This document shows positions 1 through 12,323 of a stretch of 64,000 bases of DNA, piece after piece (the first letter of the stretch is position 1; each line of letters opens with the position of its first letter). The stretch comes from Acanthochlamys bracteata. Lineage: Eukaryota > Streptophyta > Magnoliopsida > Pandanales > Velloziaceae. Location: positions 1,922,001-1,986,000 of the forward strand of contig CM034142.1 in NCBI GenBank assembly GCA_019914995.1, in the 5' to 3' direction. Below the pieces are notes generated by a model. It had not been told where the DNA came from, did not search any database, and saw only the letters and a program-made list of their open reading frames with translations. Position numbers and translations under genes: made by a program.

Positions 1-425
1 TGTTTGATTTTTTTTTTTTTCAAAACTATCCTTTTCATTGTTACTTTTAAATGTCTTTTTTCACTATTTCTTACTGTAAATAGTGAGGATTTTTTCAAAA
101 TTTTTTGATTTCATTATATTTTTCACTATTTCTTATACTACCCATTTACTATTTCTTACGAAGATTTAAATTCAAACGAAGACCAGATATATACAATGTA
201 AGAAGTTTGTGGTCCGTTAAGTATTTTGTGATTGTATTACTTTCATAACCAACTACTTCTCATAATCTATTACCTTCTTTCTTATCTTTATTAACGCAAA
301 ACATTTGCATTTCACTGTGCTTATATTTTTCCTCTTCTATACTTCTTTCTCATAACTCTCATCTCTCTTATGTGATCAATGACCTCTATAATTATCAAAA
401 CTGTCGCATGTCATTTGACAAATAT
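1..425. other. AT-rich non-coding DNA
   Basis: No coding region, RNA gene or clear repeat boundary is visible. The sequence is dominated by T-rich runs. Because the next feature is a scrap of MULE transposase on the minus strand, this stretch may hold the decayed remainder of that transposon, but nothing can be aligned by eye. Confidence 0.5.
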
Positions 426-638
426 TCACTTCAATTTAATTGGAAATATTTTATGAGTACTTTGAATAACAACGCTAAATTCTGATGCTTTTCTATAGTT
501 TATAAACTTATTTTGCAGCTTTGAGACTCTCAATGTCATCCCTAAATACGGCATTTGAAGAGAAGAAACACTCTCAAACATCGTCATTTGTATGTCGCTA
601 AAAAAGAAGTATAAGAATGAAAAGGAGAAAAACAACAA
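426..638 (-). pseudogene. FAR1-type MULE transposase, N-terminal fragment
   Basis: The minus strand reads a 70-residue open stretch whose middle (PYLGMTLRVSKLQNKFINYR, then KASEFSVVIQSTHK) matches the start of the FAR1 DNA-binding domain in the two larger MULE transposases of this window (INYEKASGFSVITKSTQK near 47.05 kb; INYGKSNGFSAVIRSTNK near 33.65 kb). In this family the domain binds the element's terminal repeats. Only the first part of the domain is present. The C2H2-like zinc residues, catalytic domain and SWIM finger are absent downstream, so this is a fragment of an older copy. A host FHY3/FAR1 gene fragment is the alternative, but resemblance to the neighbouring transposases favours a transposon. 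Confidence 0.6.
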
Positions 639-1739
639 TGGGCTTTGTCTAGAAATAGAGAGAACAGAGAAAATAAGAAATAGAGAGAACGAAAAGTATC
701 AACACTCTCTCGTGTAGTGTGATCATTCTCCCGTCAATGAAGAAAAATAACCAGGTGAAATGATAAAATTGCCCTTAGTGAAAAATTTTCAAATACTTTG
801 AATGCATTGTATACTAAGTTTATAGTTACCTGGACATTATATTTACCTTGTTGATGAAGTTTATGGTTACCTGCACACTTATTTACTTGGCATTCGCAAC
901 ATTAGTTCCAAACAGGTTCACATAATATTCACCAACGATCAGGATTCATGACACAAGAACAAGCACATGAGACTTCGTTCACATTCATTCATTAATTGAG
1001 CATTACAATCACAGTATTTTCATAACACATACATTCACTATCACTCACTTCAATAGTATACGTTCATTTTTCTTCACAAAATTTGACAATTACATTACTT
1101 TCACAGAGCTGTTACAGATTCATAGGGAAGCTTTCTATAGCAGCATTAGACTCACAAATTTTCTTCTCTCCTTCCTGTCTGCATTTGCAAGTGTTACAAA
1201 ATTCCCTTAGCTGAAGAAACGACATTCATCAAATATGAAGGGAAAAAAATAGAAGAAGGAGAAGATATCTTGATACTTTTATGTTCACCCGTGCACCAAT
1301 TTCTATCTCTGCAAGCAACAAAATTCAGTCAATGTTCGACTACAAAACAAACAACAAAAATACCAACAATGAAAATATCAACTTACAGGCATTCACAACG
1401 CTGTTATATCGACATGGATTTTGCTTCGAACTCTCTATCAATAAGCTCAATTCACATGTTTAAAGTGTGCAAAAATTTTAAAGTATTTGAAATATTAAAT
1501 CATTATAACACTTCTCCACAAATTGGGTAAAAGTTATGTATATTCGATCGTCATCCTGTGAACGAACCGTCCGTCCGCGACAAATGAATAGAAATTGTGG
1601 CGATGAAAGCAGAAATTGATGATGGTATAAGACATAGAATAAAAAGGAGAGGAGAAATTTTTAGGATTGTTAGCATGAATTTTGACGACTGTTTCGGTTG
1701 TGACATCGCTCTTTATGATTTTGTAAGGTGGGTAGCCGG
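639..1739. other. non-coding DNA upstream of the FAR1 fragment, likely decayed MULE arm
   Basis: No protein is supported; the short open frames here have no recognisable domain. CATTCA/TCATTC motifs recur between about 980 and 1,070. The 6.0 kb MULE at 31.8-37.7 kb has the same kind of GAATGA/TCATTC-rich sequence just inside its inverted arms. With the FAR1 fragment reading away from it, this stretch is best read as the eroded 5' arm of a third MULE. No terminal boundary can be placed. Confidence 0.35.
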
Positions 1740-2024
1740 TAGGGGCACATTGCTCCTTATGCGACTCTCCACATCACCGTGATTTTCTATAAAGTTTCAA
1801 ATTCCATCTCCAGTGTTAGATATGAAAAGCTATAACTTTGAAAATTCTAAAAAAATTTCAGCTCAATCGGATTACGAATCAACTTTCATCTGACATCCTA
1901 ATTAAGATGACAAAAAGAAGGCAATATATATGTTTTGAAATTTTCTTTATTTATCTTCTTGATTGTGAAGTCGGATGAAGGTTGATTCGAGACCAAATTG
2001 AGTTAAAATTTTGACATATGATTG
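1740..2024. repeat. truncated fold-back element of the TA-tract family
   Basis: The sequence contains the family core: a line resembling CTCCACCGTTGGATATGAA, then TTTCAGCTCAATCGGATTAC, then a centre near 1,930 and an inverted second arm (TGAAGGTTGATTCGAGACC). The first arm starts near GGGGCACATTGCTCC at 1,741. The second arm ends early near 2,020, where homology to the duplicated peptidase region begins, so the right end is missing. It is non-coding. Confidence 0.65.
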
Positions 2025-3897
2025 CTAGCTCATCCCAATTTGGAGTGAATTGTCGCCTTAAGGATTATATGCCTAGCTTCTTTGCACCATTTTTGTCTTC
2101 ACTTTGGTGGATTTTCAGCGACTCATATAGTTTGAGTTTATCTCCTAGTGTCGATGATAAGTGTACAACATTTGCATGTTAGTGGCTGATTATAATTATT
2201 GCTTAAAGCGAGTAAAAGAGTATTTCAAGCTTTGAGCATTATGAATTTCCATTAGCATCTAATGGTTTTTTTTTAGTTTTCCACATTTAGATGGCTGCAA
2301 CAATTTTCAATTATATATTTTATATAAATGTGTGATTATCACTCAGTCCACTGGAGTGCGTCACACGTGCTTTAAATACATCCCAACAGGCTGATTAACA
2401 GTAATCAATTTTCTATATGTTTTATAATCCATGAAAACTTGTCTGTGACCTAGGATAAGATATTGCTAGAGTTAAAAGTAGATTTTACTCCATTCTTTGG
2501 TTATTTAGGAAATATTGGAGCAATTATATGCCCTTAGCAAATTGCTTAAAGTAAGGAAACATGAGTTATAGTACATCAGATGTGCAATTTTACCATTGAC
2601 TTTAAATGCAATAAAGATTAATGCTGATATATAAATTCAACTAGACACTTCTAGTCAAACACCAATGAACTGATAGTTAGACACTAATAATTACAACTTA
2701 GTTGTTACGCTTGTCATATTTCAGTTAGTTATTGCCATCCTGATGTTTAGAGCTATGGGCTTCTTTTAGATGTACCCTAGTGTTATACTATCATTGAAGA
2801 AAATTTAGGTTTATGAAGGATTAACAAACCGTCTTGTATATACGCTTCTTACAATGTTTGGATAAGTGCCTCTAACATGAACATTTGACTTAATGCATAT
2901 GGATGCCTTTTGGTTGCAGATTGAAGAAAGGAATGAGGTCGTCGTTGTCTATTCACTGAACGTTGAATTTACAAAACCAATTTGGGTTTTGGTACTTGCA
3001 CATATGATTTCTTTGAGAAAGATGGAGATTATCCTAAGATGATATGCACATATAGGTTTAAAAGTTTGTTGAACGTGTTTTATTTTTACCATATATAATT
3101 AAGTGCTGAAAGAAGGTGTTTATTTACATAGTCTATTTGCACTTACAGGAAAAATAAAAGGTCATATGCAGGCATTATAGACTATGTCTTGAACTCCTTT
3201 TCATTGCTCGATATTCCTTTCATTGATGTTAACAGTATCGTAGGTTGCATTCCATGCAATAGTAAGGGGTTTAATAGGCTAACTTCATAAAGATGTTCAT
3301 ACTTTTAACAGGTTTGTGGAGGTGGGTGCATATTTATCGAAGGTGCATCTGCTAGCATGCCTTTGCCAGTCGCAAAAGTAACCACAGATGGATTATTGAT
3401 AATTTTACAGGAGAGTACAGTTCTAATAAACATAGAATTCCTTTCTCTTATTTCAGATGACTTTAGATAAGAAGCAATCTAAAGCCCAAGAATTCACTAT
3501 TGTGTGATCTTCTTAGGTTGTTAGCAAATATAAACGATGTTTTAGCTCACCAAGTTTATTGAGTCCTCCATAGAGATTTTAGATCAGAATGCTTATGCGT
3601 ACTTTTATCCTCTCTCAAATCCCTCTTATCAAGCTAAGTCCAATGAGAAGCCTCCTTTATTAGTGGAAAACCATAGTAATTTAGTGAATTTGACATTTAG
3701 AAGCTCAATTTTTATTTTTTATATTTATTCTTTTGGTAGTGAAGGTTTTGATTGATAACTTATTTTCTTTTGCACATTTTTACAATTTCGACTTACTTAG
3801 TTGGCTTCGGCAAAATGTGTGTGCACCTCCTACCATTATATATTAATTTGCTTTACCAATATCCATCAAATTGCTAATAGTTAACACATTCACATAC
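2025..3897 (+). repeat. inverted segmental duplication, plus-strand arm
   Basis: This segment is the reverse complement of about 51,512-53,351. Introns and exons both align with scattered substitutions and short indels. Examples are the TTTAAGCGAG region near 2,200 against 53,150, and GAATGAGGTCGTC at 2,931 against about 52,435. Intronic conservation means a genomic duplication, not a retrocopy. The similarity stops at the end of a fold-back remnant on the left and in intron sequence on the right. Confidence 0.85.
2920..3675 (+). pseudogene. S9-family serine peptidase, partial duplicate (four exons)
   Basis: Four exons are legible: 2,920-3,055 (IEERNEVVVVYSLNVEFTKP), 3,149-3,243 (LLDIPF.DVN), 3,322-3,377 (GCIFIEGASASMPLPVAK) and 3,457-3,675 (ending NEKPPLLVEN). 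All have AG/GT borders, and their order matches plant At5g36210-like dipeptidyl-peptidase/acylaminoacyl-peptidase proteins. They cover part of the propeller domain and the linker before the alpha/beta-hydrolase domain. The catalytic half is absent here. Lesions include a one-base loss in the T run of the first exon (about 2,994) and Trp-to-TGA and Ser-to-TAG changes in the last exon (about 3,506-3,518), so it is non-functional. It sits in inverted orientation to the longer copy at 51.7-53.6 kb. Confidence 0.85.
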
Positions 3898-4352
3898 TTT
3901 AAGAGCAGTAATCAAGGTATATACTTTTTTCGGATCTAAAAAGAGAATATATAAAGAAAATATATGCAAGTAGCCACATTTGGCAAACATTAGTGTACAT
4001 TTGCCGATATAATGTGAGTAGGCAGGTCAAAATTCAATCTCTACTATTAGATATGAAAAACTACAGCTCAATTGGATCACGAATCGATCTCCATCCATTT
4101 TCTTGACTAAGATGACAAAAAATAGAAAAATCTTATGTTTTGTAATTTTTGTCAATTCTTTTTCTATCATATATATCAAAGGACAGATGGAGGACAATTA
4201 TTGATCCAATTAAGTTGAAACTTTGTTTGCATGTTAAAGACTTCTAATTTGTTTTATCCAATAATAAAAATTAGATTTTGAGTTTTTTACGCACCTTATA
4301 TTGGCCAATGTACACCAATATGCGCCCAAGATGTCAATGTGGATATATCTTC
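3898..4352. repeat. degenerate fold-back element in the duplicate's intron
   Basis: From about 4,020 to 4,350 the family core appears in weak form (TCTCTACTATTAGATATGAA, CTCAATTGGATCACGAATCG) with a centre near 4,150 and a degraded inverted arm. The ends resemble the element at 57,993 (TTATATTGGCCAATGTACAC). 3,898-4,020 is unassigned intron-like DNA. No coding content is seen. Confidence 0.5.
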
Positions 4353-4368
4353 TTCTATATATATATAT
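4353..4368. repeat. (TA)n tract
   Basis: This short TA microsatellite forms the left flank of the fold-back element that the Athila array later split. Confidence 0.8.
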
Positions 4369-4381
4369 GGAAATATGGGTA

Positions 4382-5657
4382 TGATAATGTGTAATGATAC
4401 ATATTTATTATATCTTATTGTTATAGTAAACATTAGATTTTTATTAAAATTCTATTCATAATATGAATTAATTTATATTATTTTATTTTGTGAAGTATAG
4501 GTGAATAAAGAAGCAAATTATTGAAGGAATAAAATAAAAGAGCTAATCATGAAAGGAAATGTCAAGCGGCGGTCCTCATTGATGCATTTGACCAATCAAA
4601 TCTAAACCAAAGATCAAGCATCAAATATAGTAACAAATCTCTATCAAATCTAATTCGAAAATCCTGAAGATATTTTTTCCTAATTTTGTGGGAGAAAGTT
4701 CAACTATAAAAAGGGGTGAATGGAAGGCCAAAAAGAAAGAACAAGAAGCGAACGAAGAGCCAACGGAAAACCTAGAGAGAGCCGAACGGGAGACAGAAGG
4801 AAGATCAGATTAAGAGACGAAAAATTCTTCAGATTTGCTTTCTTCTCTTTTTCTCATGTTTTATTTTTCATACAATATTATTGTGTGTAATATTAATATG
4901 AGTGGCTAAATTCTCTAAACTGGAGTTAGGATGAAATCCTAATAAATTTAATTTATTTCTTGAATACTATGTGATGTATAGATTGTTATTTTATGTGATT
5001 TGTTAATTCTTATTTGAAAGGATGTTAGATGTTAAATTTGCATGCATGATTAGCATTGAGTTTGATATCTAAATTATTCTATTAATTGTGTTTGCGAGGA
5101 CCAATCGGAGCATAACTTACGAATTATAGAATTAATAACTGTAGTTAATATTTACTGGACGAAAGTGAATGTAATTACATGATTTATGATTTCACAGAAC
5201 CTAATGCATCGTTAGTAATTTCTAAATAAGGAGTTAGAATATCACTAGCGATAGGTGATTTTATACTGGACCAAAGTTAAAGTCATAATTAGAAATCGTA
5301 TCTAAGAACTGGACCAAGGTGTTAGATACAAGGTCTTCACAATCATCATAATCTGTTATCATATTTATTTAAAGATTAAATTAGAGGCATTAGTGGTGGA
5401 TTTTAAAACTCCAGTTGTTTGCATATCTATTTTCTCGATCCGTGCGTTATTTTTCGTTCTTAGCTCTCGTACCTTTTGATTCGCTTTTAGAAACACAACT
5501 TTTGTTAGTAAAAAACAAAAAAAACTTGAATTAAAGTTAACAACAATCTCTGTGGAACAAACTCGTTATTTGCTATACGGTAGACGACAACCGTGCACTT
5601 GCGGGATATATTAGGATAGAATCACTGAGTTTTTCTTAGTCGGTTTTATCTACATCA
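4382..5657 (+). repeat. Athila LTR 1 (left)
   Basis: The 1,276-base LTR runs from TGATAATGTG to CTACATCA. A TATA box (TATAAAAA) lies at 4,705, with the presumed transcript start downstream. It lacks a short duplicated AGCATCAAATAT unit that LTR 2 and LTR 3 share. Confidence 0.92.
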
Positions 5658-5662
5658 AGTTT

Positions 5663-5680
5663 TGGCGCCGTTGCCGGGGA
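5663..5680 (+). promoter_or_regulatory. Athila primer-binding site, copy 1 (tRNA-Asp)
   Basis: TGGCGCCGTTGCCGGGGA is complementary to the conserved 3' end of plant tRNA-Asp(GTC), five bases after the LTR. It primes minus-strand DNA synthesis in this family. Confidence 0.9.
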
Positions 5681-5797
5681 TTGTTTTGTTTTGACTTTGA
5701 TTCAATTTAGCTTCATTTAGATTCATTTATATTTTGAATTGTTCTGCATTTAGCTTAGAACATATTAGTTTGTTTTTTATTATAGTTACATTATTGC

Positions 5798-7068
5798 ATG
5801 ATCACTCGCTCTCATAGTCAATCTTCACTTGAATTTGATCCTGAGCTTGAAAGAGAGGTTAGGAGAATTAGACGTGAGCGAAATCATTTTAATATTAGAA
5901 TTGAAGAGATGGTCATTTGTAATCAAGGCAAAAACAATGGGAGATCTCGACATTCTCACAATTCCAGTATCTCCATCTAGTATAGTTCTCCCTGATGCGG
6001 TTAGAAACTATGAGTTGAAAACTATTCATTTTAATATGATGCTTTCCTTTCATGGTTTGAACAATGAGGATCCTTTAGCTCATATTCGAGAAATTTTTAA
6101 TATGGTTTCTAATATGCCTTTGACAGATGGGGTTACTGAGGAACACCTTCAAATGAAAATCTTTCCCTACACTTTAAAAGATAGAGCAAAGGTATGGTTA
6201 CAATCACTTAATCTGGTTCACTTACTACTTGGACTGAAATTCAAAACAGATTTTTAGAGAAATTCTTTTCAACTCAGAAAACTGATACATTAAGAGATAA
6301 AATCTTGCAATTCACTCAACAATCTGATGAGTCATTTTCTGAGGCATGGGAACGATTTAATAACTTACTAATTCAATGTCCTCACCATGGTTTGTCTATT
6401 TTGGTTATGATGCGTATATTTTATAAGGCACTAACCGTTTCTAGCAAGGCTGCAGTGAATAATTATGCAGGTGGATCTATTCGAATAAGACACCAGCTGA
6501 ATGTCAAACGCTATTCGAAAATCTAGCTCTTGAGATGCAACATATAGATACACGAGAAAGACGAGCTGGAATTTATGCGGTGAATGGTAATAACGATTAT
6601 GCTTCTAAAGCGGAGGTGAATGCTATTAATAATAAATTAGATGCTTTGCTGGCTATGAACGGAAAACTTTCAACATAAGAGGTATGTAGCATTTGTGATT
6701 TATCTGGTCATTCTACTATACATTGTCCACAGGGACTAGATTTTCCTGAGTTTGTACAAGAATAAACAAATATGGTAAGTTTGTATAACCGACATCCTAA
6801 ACATGATCCATATTCAAACACTTACAATTCTGGATGGAGGAATCATCCCAACTTTTCGTGGAGCAATCAACAACACCAACCTCCACCTCAACCGAAGCCA
6901 TCGACTTTATTGGAGGATTTGGTAAGACAGTTGGCAATTGGTCAACAAAAGCTTGAAGCTCAGGTAGGTCAAATTGCGCAAGCTTTGAGCCAAAGAGAGC
7001 CTGGTAAGTTTTCTAGTCAATCTAACATTAATCCAAGAAATAATGAACAAGCAAAAGCCATTCAATAA
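5798..7068 (+). pseudogene. Athila gag region, copy 1
   Basis: The start is the ATG at 5,798 (MITRSHSQSSLEFD), followed by the retrotransposon gag domain, recognisable by FHGLNNEDPLAHIREI and EAWERFNNLLIQCPHHG. A proline/glutamine-rich linker follows near 6,880 (HQPPPQPKPS). The product would form the virus-like particle. The region is broken. Confidence 0.85.
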
Positions 7069-7133
7069 AGATCATGTAAACTTATTAATAATGACGATAA
7101 AGATGATGTTTCGATAAAAGTGTAGTTGCGGTA

Positions 7134-10100
7134 ATGAAAAACAATTTGGATAGATCTGATTTAAGAGAAAAAATGTCGGAATCATCGCCATCTAAGAATG
7201 ATCAACACCATAGGAAGAAATTTGATCATCATCCTTCCGGACTGCATAAGGCGGTTGATCGTTATACACCTCCTATACCATTTCCGGGTCGGTTAAAACA
7301 AAATAAACAGAATAAGCAATTTCAAGATATTTATGATATGTTAAGTAAAGTGCATATTAAACTTCCTTTACTTGATGTGATTGAACAGATTCCAACACAT
7401 AGAAAATTCATTAAAATTTTGAAGGCTCACAAACTCAAATTTGCACCAACTAAAGAAGTCAGGTTGAACAAGAATCTAAGTGCAGTGTTGAAAAACGAGC
7501 TTCAACCTAAGTTTGATGATCCAGGTAGTTTTGATATTCCTATCACTATTGGTGCCAAGAAACTTGGACGTGCTATGTTGGACCTAGGAGTAAGCATTAA
7601 CTTGATGCCATTTTCTATCTATAAAGAGTTGAATTTGGAAGGTATAAAAAAGACTACTGCACGTCTCGAACTTGCTGACCATTCCATACGGCATCCCACA
7701 GGTATTATAGAGGATGTTTTACTTCAAGTTGACAAATTAATTCTTCCTGCAGATTTCATTGTTTTAGACATGGAGAAAAACTTGAGAAATGATCGTGAGA
7801 TCCCTATTCTTCTTGGTCGTCCGTTTATGGCTACTGCAGACACATGTATCAACGTGAAAAAAGACACCCTCACAATGACAGTATTGGGTGAAACCGTTAA
7901 ATTCAAAGTGTTTGATGCTTTAAAACATCCTTCTATTACTTCAGATTCTTGCTTTTCTGTTGATTTATTAGATCCATTAATTGATTCTGTTGTTTTGCAT
8001 GAAAAATATAAGGATGATTTGGAAGCAGCGTTAACTTTAGATATAGCAGATAGTGATAATTCAAATGATATGCTCGCTGCCCTAAATGTGTTAAAACCAA
8101 TTCAACCTAGTTATAGAGCCTCATTTGAACCTTTAGAGATGAATAAAATAAGGATAGAGCCATCTAGTGTAGTCCCTCCTAAGTTAGAACTCAAACCATT
8201 GCCTGAACATCTTAAGTATGCATTCTTAGGTGATAATGAAATCCTCCCAGTCATTATATCTTCAGATCTTAAAGTTAGAGAATATGAGAGCCTCATTAAT
8301 ATCCTAAAAGAGCATAGGACAGCAATAGGTTGGACAATAGCTGACATAAAAGATATTGTGATGTGTATGTATAGAATTTTAATGGAGGATGATGCCAAAC
8401 CTACTCGTGAAAGCCAAAGGAGATTAATCCTAATATGAAAGAGGTTGTTAGAGCTAAAATTTTAAAACTACTTGATGTAGGAGTAATCTATCCAATTTCT
8501 GATAGTAGATGGGTTAGTCCTATACAAGTAGTACCTAAGAAATCTGGGATAATAGTAGTTAAAAATGAGAATAATGAATTGATCCCTACAAGAACAACTA
8601 CGGGATGGCGTGTTTGTATTGATTATAGGAAGTTAAAATCTGCAACAAGAAAAAATCATTTTGCTTTACCTTTCATTGATCAAATGGTTGAACGTTTAGC
8701 TGGACACTCACATTATTGTTTTCTTGATGGTTTTTCAGGTTATAATCAAATTCCAATTGCTTCGGAAGACCAAGAGAAGATAACTTTCACTTGTCCATTT
8801 GATACTTTTGTCTATAGGAGAATGCTCTTTGGTTTGTGTAATGCTCCAACAATATTTCAAAGATGTATGATGGCTATATTCTCTGATATGGTAGAGAGAA
8901 TCATCGAGGTATTTATGGATAACTTTTTAGTTTTTGAATCTTCTTTTGATGGATGTCTTGATAATTTGAAATTGGTTTTATCTAGATGTGAAGAAACGAA
9001 TTTGGTTTTGAATTGGAAAAAATGTCATTTTATGGTTAAATAAGGAATTGTCTTAGGACATGTGGTTTCTAGTAAAGGAATTGAGGTGGATAGAGAAAAA
9101 ATTGAAATTATTAAAAATCTACCTTCCCTAATTTGATTAAGGGCATTAGAAGTTTTTTAGGCCATCTTTGGTTTTATAGAAGATTCATTAAAGATTTTTC
9201 TAAAATAATTATGCATCTATGTGATTTATTAGCTAAGGATGCTGTGTTTGATTTTAATAAAGATTGTTTGCATGCATTCAATAATTTGAAAAATGCCTTA
9301 ACTATCGCCTCCTATCATCTTTGCTCTGACCGAATTTACCATTTGAATTGATGTGTGATGCTTCAGATTACGCTATTGGTGCAATTTTAGATCAACGAAT
9401 TGATAAACTACCACATATTATATATTATGCTAGCAAAACTTTGAATGATGCACAACTTAATTATTCAATAACAAAAGAGTTACTTCTTTGTGGTGCTTGC
9501 TTTAGAAAAATTTCGTTCATATATTTTTGGTTCTAAATTTATTGTATTTACTGACCATCTTTGCTCTTAAATATTTGTTGTCTAAAAAAAGATGCTAAGT
9601 TTAGGTTGATTCGATGGATCTTATTGCTACAAGAGTTTGACTTTGAGATTAAAGATAAGAAAGGAAGCGAAAATGTGGTAGTGAGACCATCTTTCTCGTG
9701 ATCGTGATTGAAGATTAAAGAGAAGGAGATGATATGCCTCTAAATGATTCTTTTCGGATGAACAACATTTTTCCATTACTTATAAAGAACCTTGGTATCT
9801 GATTTTGTGAATTATCTTGCTCTTGGTGTATTGAAAAATAATTTATCTTTTCAGTAAAAGAAGAGGTTTATGTCTATAGTGAAGCACTATTATTGGGATG
9901 ATCCCTATTTGTTTAAGCACTGTCTGGACCAAATCATTAGAAAATGCGTTCCTGAGGATGAACAAGAAAGCATTCTAAGGCATAGCCATGAGTTAGCATG
10001 TGGAGGTCATTTTGGTGCTAAGAAAACAGCCCATAAAGTCCTTCAATCAGGTTTCTTTTGGCCCACTTTATTTAAAGATGCATTTTACTTTTGTTCTAAG

Positions 10101-10935
10101 TGTGACAAATGCCAAAGAATAGGAAATATCAGCAGGAGGAACGTGATGTCTTTGACTAATATTTTGGTTGTAGAACTCTTTGATGTTTGGGGTATATATT
10201 TCATGGGTCCATTTCCTTCCTCTTTTGGGTATTTTTATATTCTTGTTGCTGTTGATTATGCATCTAAATGGGTAATGATCATAAGATTGTTCTCAAATTT
10301 TTGAAGAATATGATTTTCACTAGATTTGGAACCCTTAGAGCAATCATTAGTGATGGTGGTAAATATTTTTGCAATAAACTTTTTCATGCTTTGCTAAGAA
10401 AATATGGCATAACTCATAAGGTAGCCACTCCATATCACCCTCAAACCTCAGGACAAGTAGAAATTAGCAATAGAGAAATTAAGAATATTTTGGAGAAAAC
10501 TGTGAACACCACAAGAAAGGATTGGGCAATAAAACTTAATGATATTTTATGGGCTTACAAGACAGCATATAAAACACCTATAGGGATGAGTCCATATCGT
10601 ATTGTATTTGGAAAAGCATGTCAATTACCTATGGAACTTGAACATAATGCATATTGGGCATAAAGAAGCTAAATTTTGACATGAAGGATGCAGGGAATGA
10701 AAGAAAGTTGCAACTCAATGAATTGGAAGAAATTCGTAACGAAGCTTATGAGAATGTAAAGATTTATAAGGAACGCACAAAGTCCTATCATGACAAGTCA
10801 ATTCAGCGAAAAGAGTTTACTCAAAGTATGAAAGTTTTATTGTTTAACTCACGGTTGAAACTCTTTCCAGGAAAGCTAAAGTCAAAATGGCATGGACCAT
10901 ATGAGATAGTTGAAATCTTTCCACATGGAGCTTAG
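7134..10935 (+). pseudogene. Athila pol region, copy 1 (PR, RT, RNase H, IN)
   Basis: Protease-type sequence lies around 7,520-7,830 (MLDLGVSINLMP). Reverse transcriptase follows at about 8,435-9,043 (GWRVCIDYRKL, LFGLCNAPTIFQRC), RNase H at about 9,348-9,700 ([14 protein letters not shown]), then integrase at about 9,870-10,663 with its zinc-binding part (CSKCDKCQRIGN) and catalytic-core landmarks ([19 protein letters not shown]). The integrase C-terminal part reaches about 10,935. The polyprotein is broken by several interruptions. No chromodomain is seen. Confidence 0.88.
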
Positions 10936-12302
10936 AAATCAAGGATCTCAAATCTGGAGCACAATTTAAGGTCAATGGGCATCGCTTGAAGCCATACTTG
11001 GAGGCCACCCCCGCAATCCAAACTGAACCAACCCTTAAATCTGCGCCATCCTATTTGACAAAACTCAAATGCCTGTCAAGACGTTAAATTTAGCGCTTAT
11101 TGGGAGGCAACCCAATGCCTTTCTCTCTAGTAGCAATTGAATTTTGTAGGATTTTGTTTTCGTTTGATTTGATATGTTTATTATTTTTTAAGGATTCGGA
11201 AAGTAAGAAGAATCACTATAATGCAAAGATTTGTTGCTGTGATGCAGTTGATGGAGAAGTTAATCAAAGATTTAGACCATTTAAAATCAGGGGAGCTTTC
11301 CGATACCTCAATGTTTATCCCTTTGCTTTATATATTATTCAGTTTTATCTTTCACCATTGAGGACAATGTCGAATTCAAGCTTGGGGGGAAGAGAAAATT
11401 ATGTATAAACATCGATTGATAGTCTATCATCCATTTTTCAATAATAAATTTGAACACTCTTTCTAGTATGGCTTTTGAAACTAGAATCTTTATTGAGTTT
11501 GTTCGTATAATATTCTTATTAACTAAGCCTACATTCTTCTTGATATAGTACTGTATATAATTGAGTTGATAAAATCTTGTCATTCTAGACAATGCAATTG
11601 AATACATTTTATAGAGGATTTCGATTTCATAGTCTATAGCGAGTGATGACATCTATCACCATACAGTGCGAGGCTTAGAGTTGATCTTAGTATTTTATGT
11701 GTTGTCTTATTTTGTTTTCAATTTTTAGGGATAATTGAGATATAGAGTTATAAAAAGTCTTTGAAAAGCACAAGGGTAAAGAAAGAGCATTGTATTAAAA
11801 AAAAAAAAAAAAAAAGCTCAGTATACATTGTAAAGTGCAATGGTGAAGAAAGAGCAATTAAATAAATAAAAGAGCCGCAAAATTGGGCCAATGCTTGAGT
11901 ATACCTTGTTCTTCTTGAAGTTAAATATGCTCTTGGTTACTTTGTATTTTGACGACTTCCTAAATTTGATTTCATTCATTACAACATTTAAAATAACTTG
12001 GTGAATCTCTAAAAATTGTATGTGTAGTAGGGAAATGATTTCTAAACATACTTATGGACATTGAATTCTAAACTTCCTTCTAGTATGTTGTATATATTTT
12101 GGAATGCGAGGTTGAATTGATTTGATTACTATATAGTGCAATTAAGGGGAGTTTGTAAATGATGTTAATTTGTTTATTATGCTTACATTATTCTTTAAAT
12201 ATTTTGGGTGATCAAGCTACACGAAGAAATTGAAAATTATGAGAATAAGTTGTGAAGAATAATATATATAATTTTCTTATCATTTGCTTTAGAGGACTAG
12301 CA
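10936..12302 (+). other. Athila 3' non-coding region, copy 1
   Basis: The stretch from the end of integrase to the purine tract has no recognisable domain. It holds a poly-A-rich run near 11,798. Its equivalent appears in degraded form at 60.3-61.1 kb. Confidence 0.7.
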
Positions 12303-12323
12303 AAAAATTAAGTTTGGGGTATT
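12303..12323 (+). promoter_or_regulatory. Athila polypurine tract, copy 1
   Basis: A purine-rich stretch (AAAAAATTAAGTTTGGGG, then TATT) immediately precedes LTR 2. It is the plus-strand primer in this family. Confidence 0.75.

Noticed and set aside
5663-5680. tRNA-Asp gene fragment
   Set aside because: Only the 18-base 3'-end complement is present, directly after an LTR, so it is a primer-binding site.
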